Positions 16,887-25,570 of a stretch of 64,000 bases of DNA are shown one piece after another. The DNA is from Paraburkholderia bonniea (GTDB lineage: Bacteria; Pseudomonadota; Gammaproteobacteria; Burkholderiales; Burkholderiaceae): positions 248,001-312,000 of the forward strand of contig NZ_QPEQ01000001.1 in the NCBI RefSeq assembly GCF_009455625.1, given 5' to 3'. Below the pieces are notes generated by a model. That model saw nothing but the letters and a program-made list of their open reading frames with translations. It was not told the origin of the DNA and ran no database searches. Position 1 is the first letter of the stretch. Every line of letters starts with the position of its first letter. The translations under genes were made by a program, and so were the position numbers.

Positions 16887-17054
16887 TTATGAAATGCAGC
16901 CAGATTTGGCGCTGCTGCCCGGGTTGGTGATGCAGACACAGCCGGTTTTGCCCGTGCTGGTGACGCAGACGCAGCCGGTTTTTGTTGCCGAGTTGGCGGC
17001 TATCCATTTAGCCCAAAGGTTATTTTGTGCGATGGCCTGAACGAGATTTTTCAT
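16887..17054 (-). CDS. 55-residue Cys-repeat peptide, candidate RiPP precursor
   Basis: This small frame is easy to miss because a longer, meaningless frame covers it on the other strand. Residues 1-22 (MKNLVQAIAQNNLWAKWIAA, then NS) form an amphipathic, Trp-containing leader-like helix without Cys. From residue 23 the composition changes completely to Gly, Thr, Ser and Cys, with two near-repeats KTGCVCVTSTG (25-35) and KTGCVCITNPG (36-46), then SSAKSGCIS. There are five Cys (28, 30, 39, 41, 53). A conserved leader plus a repetitive Cys/Ser/Thr core is the classic RiPP precursor layout. It is co-directional with an adenylate-forming enzyme, a GRDP-like protein and an exporter. No LanB/C/M, YcaO, radical-SAM or lasso genes are nearby, so it matches no class I can name. 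The ribosome site is weak. The alternative is a metallothionein-like CxC metal-binding peptide. Confidence 0.7.
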   Translation of the reverse strand: MKNLVQAIAQNNLWAKWIAANSATKTGCVCVTSTGKTGCVCITNPGSSAKSGCIS

Positions 17055-17661
17055 AGTGATTTGCCCATAAATAAAATGCTGGTGGAAAAGCGCTTTATTA
17101 CCCGTACCCGGAGAATAAAAGCATGCTGAGTTTTGCCTTCGCCTGTTTTAAATCTTCCTGAGCGTAAAATAATCTGCAAAGGCAGTTTCACTCTATTCGG
17201 CGAATTTCGTTTCTGCAAGGTGTTTTGTAAAAATATTAATATGAGATAGAAAATGCTGGAATTATTGCTATTGTTTTTTTGGGATTCAACGATTGATTCC
17301 TGGGTGCTCTGGTTATGGTGAGATGGGCGAGAGAATATTCCCGGCAAAATTAATTTAAATAAGAGTTCGGGGCATATTTATCTTTTATGGGAGAGTGAAA
17401 CCTGAGCCTAAAAATGCCGCTGCCTTATCACCCGGCATCACCCGGCATCGCCCGGTATAAGTGCAAATCCCAATAAGTGCGCCACGCCAATAGCGCCACA
17501 ATGCGCCCGTGCTGTGTGGCGCGGCGTGGGGAGCGCTGGCTTGTGCGCCACACCAGTATCAGTACCGGTCCGGGGCTTTCGCCGCGGCCGTCTGATGGCC
17601 GTCTGATGATTCATAGCGCGACCCCCCCGTGTGTATCGCCTCACTCCGTATGGAAGGGAAC
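17055..17661. other. AT-rich divergent region between the peptide cluster and the livG gene
   Basis: A 607-bp spacer. The part next to the peptide gene (17055-17400) is AT-rich and should hold its promoter. A minus-strand frame at 17051-17347 overlaps the peptide start out of frame and has no family features, so I do not call it. At 17429-17458 CACCCGGCAT-like units are repeated in tandem (about three copies). The right end leads into the livG start. Confidence 0.4.
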
Positions 17662-18441
17662 ATGATTCTCGGCGACGCGATTCTGGAAACACGCGGTCTG
17701 ACCAAAGAGTTCAAAGGGTTCACTGCTGTCAATGAGGTGAATCTGCGCGTGCGCCGTGGCTCGATCCACGCGCTGATTGGACCGAACGGCGCGGGCAAAA
17801 CGACCTGTTTTAATTTGCTTACCAAATTCCTTGAGCCTTCTGCTGGCCAGATTGTGTTCAACGGCATCGACATCACGCCTGAGCGGCCCGCTCAGATCGC
17901 ACGGCGTGGAATCATCCGCTCGTTTCAGATTTCAGCTGTGTTTCCGCATTTGACGACGCGGCAGAACGTTCGTATCGGCTTGCAGCGGGAGCTGGGTTCG
18001 GCATTTCACTTTTGGCGCAGCGAGCGCACGCTGCGCCAGCTTGACGACCGGGCGCTGGATTTGCTGACTCAGGTGGGCCTCGCTGATTTCGCTGAGGTGC
18101 CCGCTGTCGAGCTTTCTTATGGCCGGAAACGAGCGTTGGAAATTGCCACCACGCTGGCGATGGAACCCGAACTGATGCTGCTCGATGAGCCGACCCAGGG
18201 GATGGGGCATGAGGATGTCGAACGCGTGACGGCGTTAATCAAAAAAGTTTCCAGCGGACGCACGGTTTTGATGGTCGAGCACAACATGAACGTGGTCGCG
18301 GGTATCTCCGACACGATCACGGTTTTGCAGCGCGGCGAAGTCCTGGCGGAAGGGCGTTATGCGGAGGTATCGAAGAATCCTCTCGTCATTGAGGCCTATA
18401 TGGGCAGCACGGATGCGATGCTTGCCGGGGCCCATGCATGA
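17662..18441 (+). CDS. Branched-chain amino-acid-type ABC importer, LivG-like ATPase
   Basis: A 259-residue ATPase with Walker A GPNGAGKT (40-47), a signature region ELSYGRKRALEIATTLA, Walker B LMLLDEPTQGMG and the switch His in MVEHNMN. I chose the ATG at 17662, which has GGAAGGGA just before it; ATG 17650 and GTG 17629 are less likely. It is the first gene of an importer with gene order G-F-binding protein-H-M, and its stop overlaps the livF start. The substrate is not clear: this subfamily carries branched-chain amino acids, urea, amides or aromatics. Confidence 0.9.
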   Translation: MILGDAILETRGLTKEFKGFTAVNEVNLRVRRGSIHALIGPNGAGKTTCFNLLTKFLEPSAGQIVFNGIDITPERPAQIARRGIIRSFQISAVFPHLTTRQNVRIGLQRELGSAFHFWRSERTLRQLDDRALDLLTQVGLADFAEVPAVELSYGRKRALEIATTLAMEPELMLLDEPTQGMGHEDVERVTALIKKVSSGRTVLMVEHNMNVVAGISDTITVLQRGEVLAEGRYAEVSKNPLVIEAYMGSTDAMLAGAHA

Positions 18442-19199
18442 ACGCCGCGCTTGAGGTCAGCCCGCTGCGCGAAGCGGCTCACGCTGAGCGTGGCGAGATG
18501 GCGCTGGAGATTGCCGATTTACATGCCTGGTATGGCGAATCGCACATCCTGCATGGCGTCGATTTGCATGTGAAGCGCGGTGAGGCGGTGACCTTGCTGG
18601 GCCGCAATGGTGCCGGCCGCACTTCTACACTGCGCGCCATCATGGGCCTGACCGGGCGGCGCAGCGGTTCAATCAGGATCGGCACACGCGAAACCATCAG
18701 GATGCCGACACATCGAATCGCGCATTGCGGCATTGGTTATTGTCCTGAAGAGCGCGGCATATTTTCGAGCCTGTCATGCGAAGAAAACCTGCTATTGCCG
18801 CCGCTGGTTGGCGATGGCCGGTATGCGATGTCGCTCGACGAGATTTACATGATGTTTCCCAACCTCAAGGAACGGCGGCTGAGCCAGGGAACGCGGCTGT
18901 CCGGCGGTGAGCAGCAGATGCTGGCCGTAGCGCGCATTTTGCGCACGGGCGCACGCCTGCTGCTGCTCGATGAAATTTCGGAAGGGCTGGCACCGGTGAT
19001 CGTGCAGGCGCTGGCACGCATGATCGTGATGCTCAAGGAACGGGGTTACACGATTGTGATGGTTGAGCAGAACTTTCGTTTCGCTGCGCCATTGGCGGAT
19101 CGTTTCTACGTGATGGAGCACGGCCGTATCGTTGAGCATTTTGGTGCCGCTGAACTGCGCAGCAAGATGGCGGTGCTGCACGATCTGCTCGGCGTTTGA
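18438..19199 (+). CDS. LivF-like ABC ATPase with Arg in Walker A
   Basis: A 253-residue ATPase that starts inside the livG stop (ATGA). The Walker A loop reads GRNGAGRT (55-62) with Arg61 where Lys is expected. The signature LSGGEQQMLAVARIL, Walker B LLLLDEISEGLAP and switch His-position MVEQNF are otherwise normal, although the last has Gln as many LivF proteins do. From memory the Arg form occurs in some LivF-type proteins, so loss of activity should not be assumed. The first 22 residues are an extension before the usual start of the domain. Confidence 0.9.
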   Translation: MNAALEVSPLREAAHAERGEMALEIADLHAWYGESHILHGVDLHVKRGEAVTLLGRNGAGRTSTLRAIMGLTGRRSGSIRIGTRETIRMPTHRIAHCGIGYCPEERGIFSSLSCEENLLLPPLVGDGRYAMSLDEIYMMFPNLKERRLSQGTRLSGGEQQMLAVARILRTGARLLLLDEISEGLAPVIVQALARMIVMLKERGYTIVMVEQNFRFAAPLADRFYVMEHGRIVEHFGAAELRSKMAVLHDLLGV

Positions 19200-19262
19200 G
19201 TGCCTGAATCACCGCTTCAGATAACAAGCACGCAGGTTGAACAAAACACACCGGAGACAGAC

Positions 19263-20477
19263 ATGAAACTGAAGGCATGCACGCGCCTGGCGGCATTTTT
19301 TTTCGCGCTCGCCGTAGGGACAGCACTCACGATGGGCGGGGTACGAGCGGCGAACGATACGGTGAAGATTGGCTTTATCACCGATATGTCGGGGCTTTAC
19401 GCCGATATCGACGGGCAAGGTGGGTTAGAGGCGATTCGTATGGCGGTGGCGGACTTCGGCGGCAAGGTTAATGGCAAGCCGATTCAAGTGGTGTATGCCG
19501 ATCATCAGAACAAGGCCGATATCGCAGCGTCACGCGCACGTGAATGGTTCGACCGCGAAGGCGTGGACATGTTGATTGGCGGCACGAACTCCGGCGCAGG
19601 CCTGGCAATGAACCAGGTGGCGGGCGAGAAGCACAAGGTGTATTTCAGCATTGGCGCAGGGGCCGATACGCTGACCAACGAACAATGCACGCCGTACACG
19701 GTGCATTACGCCTACGACACCACCGCGCTGGCCAAAGGCACGGGTTCGGCCGTGACGAAGCAAGGCGGCAAGACATGGTTTTTCCTGACCGCTGATTACG
19801 CCTTTGGCAAGGCGCTCGAAAAGAACACGGCTGAGGTGGTGAAAGCGAGTGGTGGCCAGGTGCTGGGCTCTGTGCGGCATCCGCTTTCGGCATCTGATTT
19901 TTCCTCGTTCCTGCTTCAGGCGCAGGCCTCAAAGGCGCAAGTGCTTGGGCTGGCGAACGCGGGGGGTGACACGATTAATTCAATCAAGGCAGCGAAAGAA
20001 TTTGGCATTACCAAATCAATGAAGATCGCCGCGATGCTGGTGTTTATCAACGATATCCACAGCCTTGGTCTGGAAACGACGCAAGGGCTGGTGCTGACAG
20101 ATAGCTGGTACTGGAACAAGGATGCAAACACGCGCAAATGGTCGCAACGGTACTTCGACAAAATGCGCAAGATGCCTTCGAGCCTGCAGGCGGCCGATTA
20201 CTCCGCCACCATGAACTATCTGAAAGCGGTGCAGGCGGTGGGGTCGACTGACGCCGACAAGGTGATGGCGCAGCTGAAGAAACAGAAAATTGATGACTTC
20301 TTCGCCAAAGGCTATGTGCGCCAGGACGGCAGCATGATCCACGACATGTACCTGATGCAGGTCAAGACCCCGGCTGAATCTAAAGAGCCATGGGATTACT
20401 ACCGAATCATCGCCACCATCCCAGGCGAGCAGGCCTTTACGACCAGGCAGGAGACGCGCTGCGCATTGTGGAAATAA
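19263..20477 (+). CDS. Periplasmic substrate-binding protein of the first Liv-type importer
   Basis: A 404-residue type I periplasmic binding protein. The ATG at 19263 follows a GGAGA site and gives a signal peptide (hydrophobic 8-27, GGVRAAND cleavage region); the frame open upstream to GTG 19200 does not. The mature start KIGFITDMSGLYADIDGQGG and the GTNSGAGLAMNQVA stretch match the LivK/HAAT family. Its place between ATPase and permease genes assigns it to this importer. Substrate is unknown; sequence differs clearly from the LivK at 55581. Confidence 0.9.
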   Translation: MKLKACTRLAAFFFALAVGTALTMGGVRAANDTVKIGFITDMSGLYADIDGQGGLEAIRMAVADFGGKVNGKPIQVVYADHQNKADIAASRAREWFDREGVDMLIGGTNSGAGLAMNQVAGEKHKVYFSIGAGADTLTNEQCTPYTVHYAYDTTALAKGTGSAVTKQGGKTWFFLTADYAFGKALEKNTAEVVKASGGQVLGSVRHPLSASDFSSFLLQAQASKAQVLGLANAGGDTINSIKAAKEFGITKSMKIAAMLVFINDIHSLGLETTQGLVLTDSWYWNKDANTRKWSQRYFDKMRKMPSSLQAADYSATMNYLKAVQAVGSTDADKVMAQLKKQKIDDFFAKGYVRQDGSMIHDMYLMQVKTPAESKEPWDYYRIIATIPGEQAFTTRQETRCALWK

Positions 20478-20587
20478 CGCTGGGCAGGTGCACCCGGACG
20501 CCGCTGCTTGATGGCTTGGTAGTTTGGCGGCCTCGTGGCCAGGTGCACCGGCTTTTCTCTGCTGACCGATGACCGGTTGAAGGTTCG

Positions 20588-21472
20588 ATGGATATCTTTG
20601 GCATCCCACTGCCCGCGATGCTGAGCCAGTTGCTGCTCGGTCTCGTGAATGGCTCGTTCTACGCGATGTTGAGTCTTGGCCTCGCTGTGATTTTCGGCTT
20701 GCTCAACGTCATCAATTTCGCTCATGGAGCGCTCTTCATGCTCGGCGCGATGCTGGCATGGATGGGGCTGGCTTATTTCGGGCTGCCTTACTGGGCGATG
20801 CTGGTGCTGGCACCTTTAATCGCTGGATTGTTTGGCATCCTGATCGAGCGAAGCATGTTGCGCTGGCTGTATCGCCTCGATCATCTCTATGGCTTGCTGT
20901 TGACGTTCGGCCTCACGCTGGTGATCGAAGGGGTATTTCGCTCGCTATATGGCTCGTCTGGCCAGGCTTATGACGTGCCTGCTGCGCTGTCTGGTGCGAC
21001 TGATCTGGGCTTTATGCTGTTACCGAACTATCGCGCGTGGGTGGTGCTGGTATCGCTCGTGGTGTGCTTTGCGACATGGTTCGTGATCGAGAAAACCCGG
21101 CTTGGCGCATATCTCCGGGCAGGGACGGAGAACCCTCGGCTAGTCGAAGCGTTTGGCGTTAACGTGCCGCGAATGATTACGCTGACCTATGGCTTTGGCG
21201 TAGCGCTCGCCGCATTCGCCGGGGTGCTTGCGGCACCGGTGATTCAGGTGTCGCCGCTGATGGGGCAGTCGATGATCATCACGGTATTCGCGGTGGTGGT
21301 GATCGGTGGGATGGGGTCGATCCTTGGCGCGATTCTGACGGGGTTGATGCTAGGCGTGATTGAAGGACTGACCCGGGTGTTTTATCCCGAAGCCTCGGCA
21401 ACGGTGGTCTTCGTCATCATGGCGCTGGTGTTGCTGGTGCGGCCAGCGGGCATCTTCGGCAAGGAAAAATAA
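20588..21472 (+). CDS. LivH-like ABC permease
   Basis: A 294-residue inner-membrane permease with about eight hydrophobic helices. It begins with LLGLVNGSFYAMLSLGLAVI and contains GLLNVINFAHGALFMLGAM, the typical LivH entry region, and ends with VLLVRPAGIFGKEK. It pairs with the LivM-type permease that begins at its stop codon (one-base overlap at 21472). That partner is frameshifted here, so the complete importer may not work. Confidence 0.92.
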   Translation: MDIFGIPLPAMLSQLLLGLVNGSFYAMLSLGLAVIFGLLNVINFAHGALFMLGAMLAWMGLAYFGLPYWAMLVLAPLIAGLFGILIERSMLRWLYRLDHLYGLLLTFGLTLVIEGVFRSLYGSSGQAYDVPAALSGATDLGFMLLPNYRAWVVLVSLVVCFATWFVIEKTRLGAYLRAGTENPRLVEAFGVNVPRMITLTYGFGVALAAFAGVLAAPVIQVSPLMGQSMIITVFAVVVIGGMGSILGAILTGLMLGVIEGLTRVFYPEASATVVFVIMALVLLVRPAGIFGKEK

Positions 21473-22450
21473 TGCAGAAAAGAATGCTCTACGCGCTGCT
21501 GCTGTTCGGTCTCGTGCTGGCACCGCTGGCGGGGGCGTACCCGCTTTTCATGATGAAGGTGATGTGCTTCGCACTGTTTGCCGCGGCCTTTAATTTATTG
21601 CTGGGCTATACCGGCTTGCTGTCGTTTGGTCACGCGATGTTTCTCGCTACCGCAGGTTATGTCACCGGTTATACGATCCAGACACTTGGCCTGACCCCGG
21701 AGCTGGGCGTGATCGCAGGAACGCTGGCGGCGACGCTGCTTGGCTTGATCGTTGGCTTCTTTGCGATTCGGCGTCAGGGCATTTACTTTGCGATGGTGAC
21801 GCTGGCTTTCGCCCAGATGGTGTACTTCGTTTATTTGCAGGCACCGTTCACACATGGCGAGGATGGCTTGCAGGGCGTGCCGCGCGGTGCATTGCTAGGG
21901 CTGCTCGATCTATCGTCGGATCTCACGCTGTATTACGTGGTGCTGGTGGTGATGGTGCTGGCGTTTGCGCTGATTGTGCGCATCGTGCATTCACCGTTTG
22001 GGCAAGTGCTGGTAGCGCTCAAGGAGAACGAGGCGCGCGCGGTTTCGCTGGGGTACGACACGAGCCGCTTCAAGTTTGCTGGCATTCGTGCTGTCGGCGG
22101 GGCTAGCGGGGCTGGCGGGGTCGATGAAGGTCCTGGTGCTGGGCTTCGAGACGCTCGGAGACGCCTACTGGACGATGTCTGGGCTCGTGGTGCTGATGAC
22201 CCTCGTGGGCGGCATGGGGACGCTGTTTGGACCGCTACTGGGTGCCGCTCTGATCGTCACACTGGAAGACCGTCTGGGAGACATGGGGGCGGCGCTGGCA
22301 TCACTGACTGGGGTTGAATGGTTCCGTGCGTTAGGCGAATCGGTGACGATTGTCACAGGGGTGATTTTTATCGTGTGCGTGCTGGCTTTTCGCCGAGGGA
22401 TTGTTGGTGAGATCGTGGCGCGGGTTCGGCTTGCACGCTCGCCTGGATGA
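21472..22450 (+). pseudogene. LivM-like ABC permease gene with a frameshift near 22075-22080
   Basis: From 21472 the frame reads a normal LivM permease (LLGYTGLLSFGHAMFLATAGY, IYFAMVTLAFAQMVYF) up to DTSRFKF at about 22077. It then turns into Gly/Arg-rich nonsense until 22317. The correct continuation, LAFVLSAGLAGLAGSMKVLV to the end RLARSPG, is in another frame from about 22079 to 22450. The join needs removal of one base or addition of two around CAAGTTTGCTGG. It is either a real inactivating mutation, a sequencing error or, less likely, programmed frameshifting. There is no long homopolymer at the site. Confidence 0.85.
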
Positions 22451-22689
22451 AATGATTTGGTCTCCGATGTATGTGGTGAAATTACTCATATCGCATGATC
22501 TGCCATCGCGCTGGAATGATTTTTTTCTCATGCGATCAAGGCGGCATATGCCTAGGGTAAATGCTAGTTGTTCACTTCAGGGTGCTTGTTTAACCTTCAC
22601 GCAGTTCTGACGCAAGCAGGTAAAAGCTGAGCAGAAAAAGCTGATTTCGCAGGTGGAGAACGAGGAGACAACGAGGCATTCAGTGCCCG

Positions 22690-22727
22690 AAAAAGCGCTA
22701 CCAGATTAATGTCTGGTGGCGCTTTTT
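22690..22727. terminator. Strong bidirectional hairpin terminator
   Basis: AAAAAGCGC (22690-22698) and GCGCTTTTT (22719-22727) enclose a second paired segment, ACCAGA/TCTGGT, around the loop TTAATG. With A-run on one side and T-run on the other it can stop transcription from both directions. It closes the first Liv-type operon 240 bp after the livM end. Confidence 0.85.
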
Positions 22728-23099
22728 ATTTGGGCAATCGCCTTTGCCTGTATGGCTTTGGCGGCAGTCATCCACAAGCCCAGGCAGATTCGTTCTTCCT
22801 TACGTTTTATGCTTGGCGCATTCAACAGACCTCCGCTAAACTCGCCAGGCCCTGTCTATCTAGCCAGTCATTGGCTCAGGGGATTTAACCCACTGCGCCG
22901 TTTGTGCGAGCAGGGGTCACGGAGATTTTATGAGGTGGGCATCACGGCAGGTGAATATCAACAGGCAGGGCAGGGGCGCAGCAATCTGCGGCCGGCCGGT
23001 ACAGATAGCCCATTTCATTTTCGATAGTGGCAGACAGCGGCTTGCTTTAGTCTGCGATGCAAGCAGAAGCAGTGTTCGATCGTAGTCGTAGTTAACCAG
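22728..23099. other. Gene-poor stretch between two terminators
   Basis: This is most of the 776-bp gap between the two importer operons. A plus-strand frame 22716-23027 starts inside the terminator and looks random. The segment is bounded by hairpin terminators at 22690-22727 and 23100-23126, so a small RNA that ends at the second one is possible, but I see no recognised RNA family. Confidence 0.35.
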
Positions 23100-23126
23100 G
23101 GCGCGTGCAGTTTGACGCGCCTTTTT
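23100..23126 (+). terminator. Rho-independent terminator upstream of the second importer operon
   Basis: GGCGCGT (23100-23106) pairs with ACGCGCC (23115-23121) around an 8-nt loop and is followed by TTTTT. No annotated gene ends just before it, which hints at an unannotated transcript. Confidence 0.75.
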
Positions 23127-23226
23127 GTTGTGCGCGGCCCTGGCATGGGGCAGCCATTTTTACTCACCCGGCCTTTAAGCCGGACCATCCGTTACGCGCC
23201 AGGCGGGCGCGTGGAGACTTCAGCAA

Positions 23227-24384
23227 ATGAAAATCAAACACTGGGCCCAGGCGGGCATCGTATTGGCGCTGGCAGGCGTGGCGGGCAGCGTGATGGCACA
23301 GGTCAAGATCGGGGTGATCGTGTCGGCGACGGGGCCTGCCGCATCGCTTGGTATTCCAGAGAAAAACACCATTGCGTTGCTGCCCAAAGAGATTGGCGGC
23401 AAGAGTGTGCAGTACATCGTGCTGGATGATGCGACCGACCCTAGCCGCGCGGTGCAGAACACCCGCAAGCTGATTGATGAAGATCACGTGGACGCAATCA
23501 TCGGCTCTACCGTGACGCCGAATTCGTTGGCCATGCTTGGGCCAGCGTCGGACAGCAAGACACCGATGATCTCGATGGCCGCCTCAGCGGCGATCATCGA
23601 GCCGATGGATGCAAGACGCGCATGGGCGTTCAAGACGCCACAGAACGACAGCCTGATGGCGGATGCGATTGCCGGATATATGGCGCAGCACGGCGTGAAG
23701 ACGGTGGGTTTTATTGGCTTCTCGGATGCTTATGGTGAGAACTGGTACACGGTTTTCAGCGCAGCGGCCAAGGCGCACAACCTGAAGCTGGTAGCGAATG
23801 AACGCTACAACCGCCCGGACACCTCGGTGACTGGGCAGGTGCTGAAAATCATGTCGGCGAACCCGGATGCCGTGCTGATCGGCGGCTCGGGCACACCGGC
23901 GGCATTACCCGCAAAGGCGCTTAAAGCGCGCGGCTACAAGGGCAAGATTTATCAGACGCATGGCGTGGCCAATAACGATTTCCTGCGCGTGTGCGGCAAG
24001 GATTGTGAAGGTGAGCTGCTGCCTGCGGGCCCGATCCTCGTTACTGAACAGTTGCCCGCATCAAACCCGGTGAAGCAGTCATCGCAGGCGTACAAGAGCG
24101 CCTATGAAAAAGCCTATGGCGCAGGTTCGGTATCGACCTTTGGCGGGCATGCATGGGATGCAGGGCAGATGCTGCAGCAGGCGATTCCCGTCGCGCTGAA
24201 GCAGGCTAAACCGGGTACGCCAGCATTCCGTGAGGCGTTGCGTGCAGCGCTGGAGAATCTGAAAGACGTGCCGGTAGCGCACGGCATCATGAATACGACG
24301 CCAACCGACCATAACGGTCTCGACAAACGGGCGCGGGTGATCGTGCAGATTGTCGACGGCAAGTGGAAGCTGCAAAACGACTGA
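23227..24384 (+). CDS. Periplasmic substrate-binding protein of the second Liv-type importer
   Basis: A 385-residue type I binding protein. Signal peptide 1-24 (hydrophobic core AGIVLALAGVAGSV, cleavage near VMAQ), then VKIGVIVSATGPAASLGIPE, the usual ligand-binding first strand, and FIGFSDAYGENWYTVF in the hinge. It differs from the other two binding proteins in the window. It leads the gene set 23227-28119, and a strong hairpin terminator directly after it (24410-24450) likely lets the binding protein be made in excess over the membrane parts. Substrate probably a branched-chain or aromatic amino acid or aromatic acid. Confidence 0.9.
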   Translation: MKIKHWAQAGIVLALAGVAGSVMAQVKIGVIVSATGPAASLGIPEKNTIALLPKEIGGKSVQYIVLDDATDPSRAVQNTRKLIDEDHVDAIIGSTVTPNSLAMLGPASDSKTPMISMAASAAIIEPMDARRAWAFKTPQNDSLMADAIAGYMAQHGVKTVGFIGFSDAYGENWYTVFSAAAKAHNLKLVANERYNRPDTSVTGQVLKIMSANPDAVLIGGSGTPAALPAKALKARGYKGKIYQTHGVANNDFLRVCGKDCEGELLPAGPILVTEQLPASNPVKQSSQAYKSAYEKAYGAGSVSTFGGHAWDAGQMLQQAIPVALKQAKPGTPAFREALRAALENLKDVPVAHGIMNTTPTDHNGLDKRARVIVQIVDGKWKLQND

Positions 24385-24409
24385 TGTTGTTACAGCAGGC
24401 GCGTAGTGC

Positions 24410-24450
24410 AAACGGTGTGGCTAGCAAGTTCTGGCCGCACCGTTTTTTTT
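24410..24450 (+). terminator. Terminator between binding-protein and permease genes
   Basis: AAACGGTG (24410-24417) pairs with CACCGTTT (24438-24445); the inner TGGC/GCC(G) extends it, and eight T follow (24443-24450). It lies 25 bp after the binding-protein stop and 60 bp before the permease start, so it probably works as a partial terminator within the operon. Confidence 0.75.
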
Positions 24451-24510
24451 GCGACAAATGGAGGCGGGCAGTGAGTCCGCTTTGATTTAAACGTTCGAAG
24501 ATGAGGAACC

Positions 24511-25566
24511 ATGGACTTGTCAATCGCGGCGATCCTCGCTCAGGACGGCATCACCACGGGTGCGATTTACGCATTGCTGGCGCTTGCGCTGGTGCTGGTG
24601 TTTTCCGTCACGCGGGTGATCTTCATTCCGCAAGGGGAGTTTGTAGCGTATGGCGCGCTGACGCTGGCCGCACTACAGACGCAAAAATTCCCTGCGACTT
24701 GCTGGCTGCTGCTGGCATTGGGGGCCGGGTGTTTCTGCGCTGAATGCGCCGCGCTGTTGCGCTATCCCGGGCGGCGCCACCGCGTGGCGCGCACGTTGCT
24801 CACGCTGGCGGGCAAATATCTGCTGCTGCCGCTCGCGGTCTATGCGTTGACTCGCAGCACATTCACGCAGCCGCTGCCGATGATCCTGCAAATCGCGCTG
24901 ACGCTGCTGATCGTGGTGCCGATGGGCCCCTTCGTCTACCGGCTGGCCTACGAACCTATCGCAGAGGCCAGCACCTTGCTGCTGCTGATCGTTGCTGTTG
25001 CCGTGCATTTTGTCCTGGTTGGTCTTGGGCTGGTGATGTTCGGTGCGGAAGGCTCGCGCACCACGCCCTTTTCGGACGCGACGTTCAATCTGGGCGGGCT
25101 GTCGATCTCCGGACAAAGCCTGTGGGTGATCGGCATGGCGGCGGTGCTGATCGTCGCGCTGTATCTGTATTTCGACCGGACGATTTCGGGCAAGGCCTTA
25201 CGCGCGACTTCGGTGAACCGCCTGGGCGCGCAGCTGGTCGGGATTGGCACGACCCAGGCGGGACGTCTGGCATTCACGCTGGCGGCGGGTTTGGGCGCGC
25301 TGTGCGGGATTCTGGTGGCACCGCTCACCACGATCTATTACGACTCGGGTTTTCTAATCGGGCTGAAGGGCTTTGTGGGCGCGATCATTGGCGGGCTGGT
25401 TAGCTATCCGCTGGCAGCAGCAGGTGCTGTGCTGGTTGGTCTGCTGGAATCCTATTCATCGTTCTGGGCCAGTGCCTATAAGGAAGTCATCGTGTTCACG
25501 CTCATCATCCCCGTGTTGCTGTGGCGCAGCTTTGTGACTCCGCACGTCGAAGAAGATGAGGAGTGA
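24511..25566 (+). CDS. LivH-like ABC permease, enlarged form
   Basis: A 351-residue permease, longer than the usual roughly 290. It opens with [20 protein letters not shown] and [20 protein letters not shown] (typical LivH), but residues about 65-130 contain an extra hydrophobic segment and an Arg-rich loop ([11 protein letters not shown]) not found in the LivH at 20588. The core resumes with [20 protein letters not shown] and ends with [11 protein letters not shown]. It is followed by a LivM-LivG fusion protein, its obvious partner. Confidence 0.88.
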   Translation: MDLSIAAILAQDGITTGAIYALLALALVLVFSVTRVIFIPQGEFVAYGALTLAALQTQKFPATCWLLLALGAGCFCAECAALLRYPGRRHRVARTLLTLAGKYLLLPLAVYALTRSTFTQPLPMILQIALTLLIVVPMGPFVYRLAYEPIAEASTLLLLIVAVAVHFVLVGLGLVMFGAEGSRTTPFSDATFNLGGLSISGQSLWVIGMAAVLIVALYLYFDRTISGKALRATSVNRLGAQLVGIGTTQAGRLAFTLAAGLGALCGILVAPLTTIYYDSGFLIGLKGFVGAIIGGLVSYPLAAAGAVLVGLLESYSSFWASAYKEVIVFTLIIPVLLWRSFVTPHVEEDEE

Positions 25567-25570
25567 CACG

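Noticed and set aside
16807..17040. Plus-strand 77-codon frame over the peptide gene
   Set aside because: Its repeated MQTQPV segments are the antisense of the Cys-repeat codons. The minus-strand frame has leader/core structure and fits the operon direction.
17051..17347. Minus-strand 98-codon frame upstream of the peptide gene
   Set aside because: No conserved features, out of frame with the peptide, AT-rich composition typical of non-coding DNA, no ribosome site.
22716..23027. 103-codon frame after the livM terminator
   Set aside because: It starts with GTG inside the terminator hairpin and has no family features.
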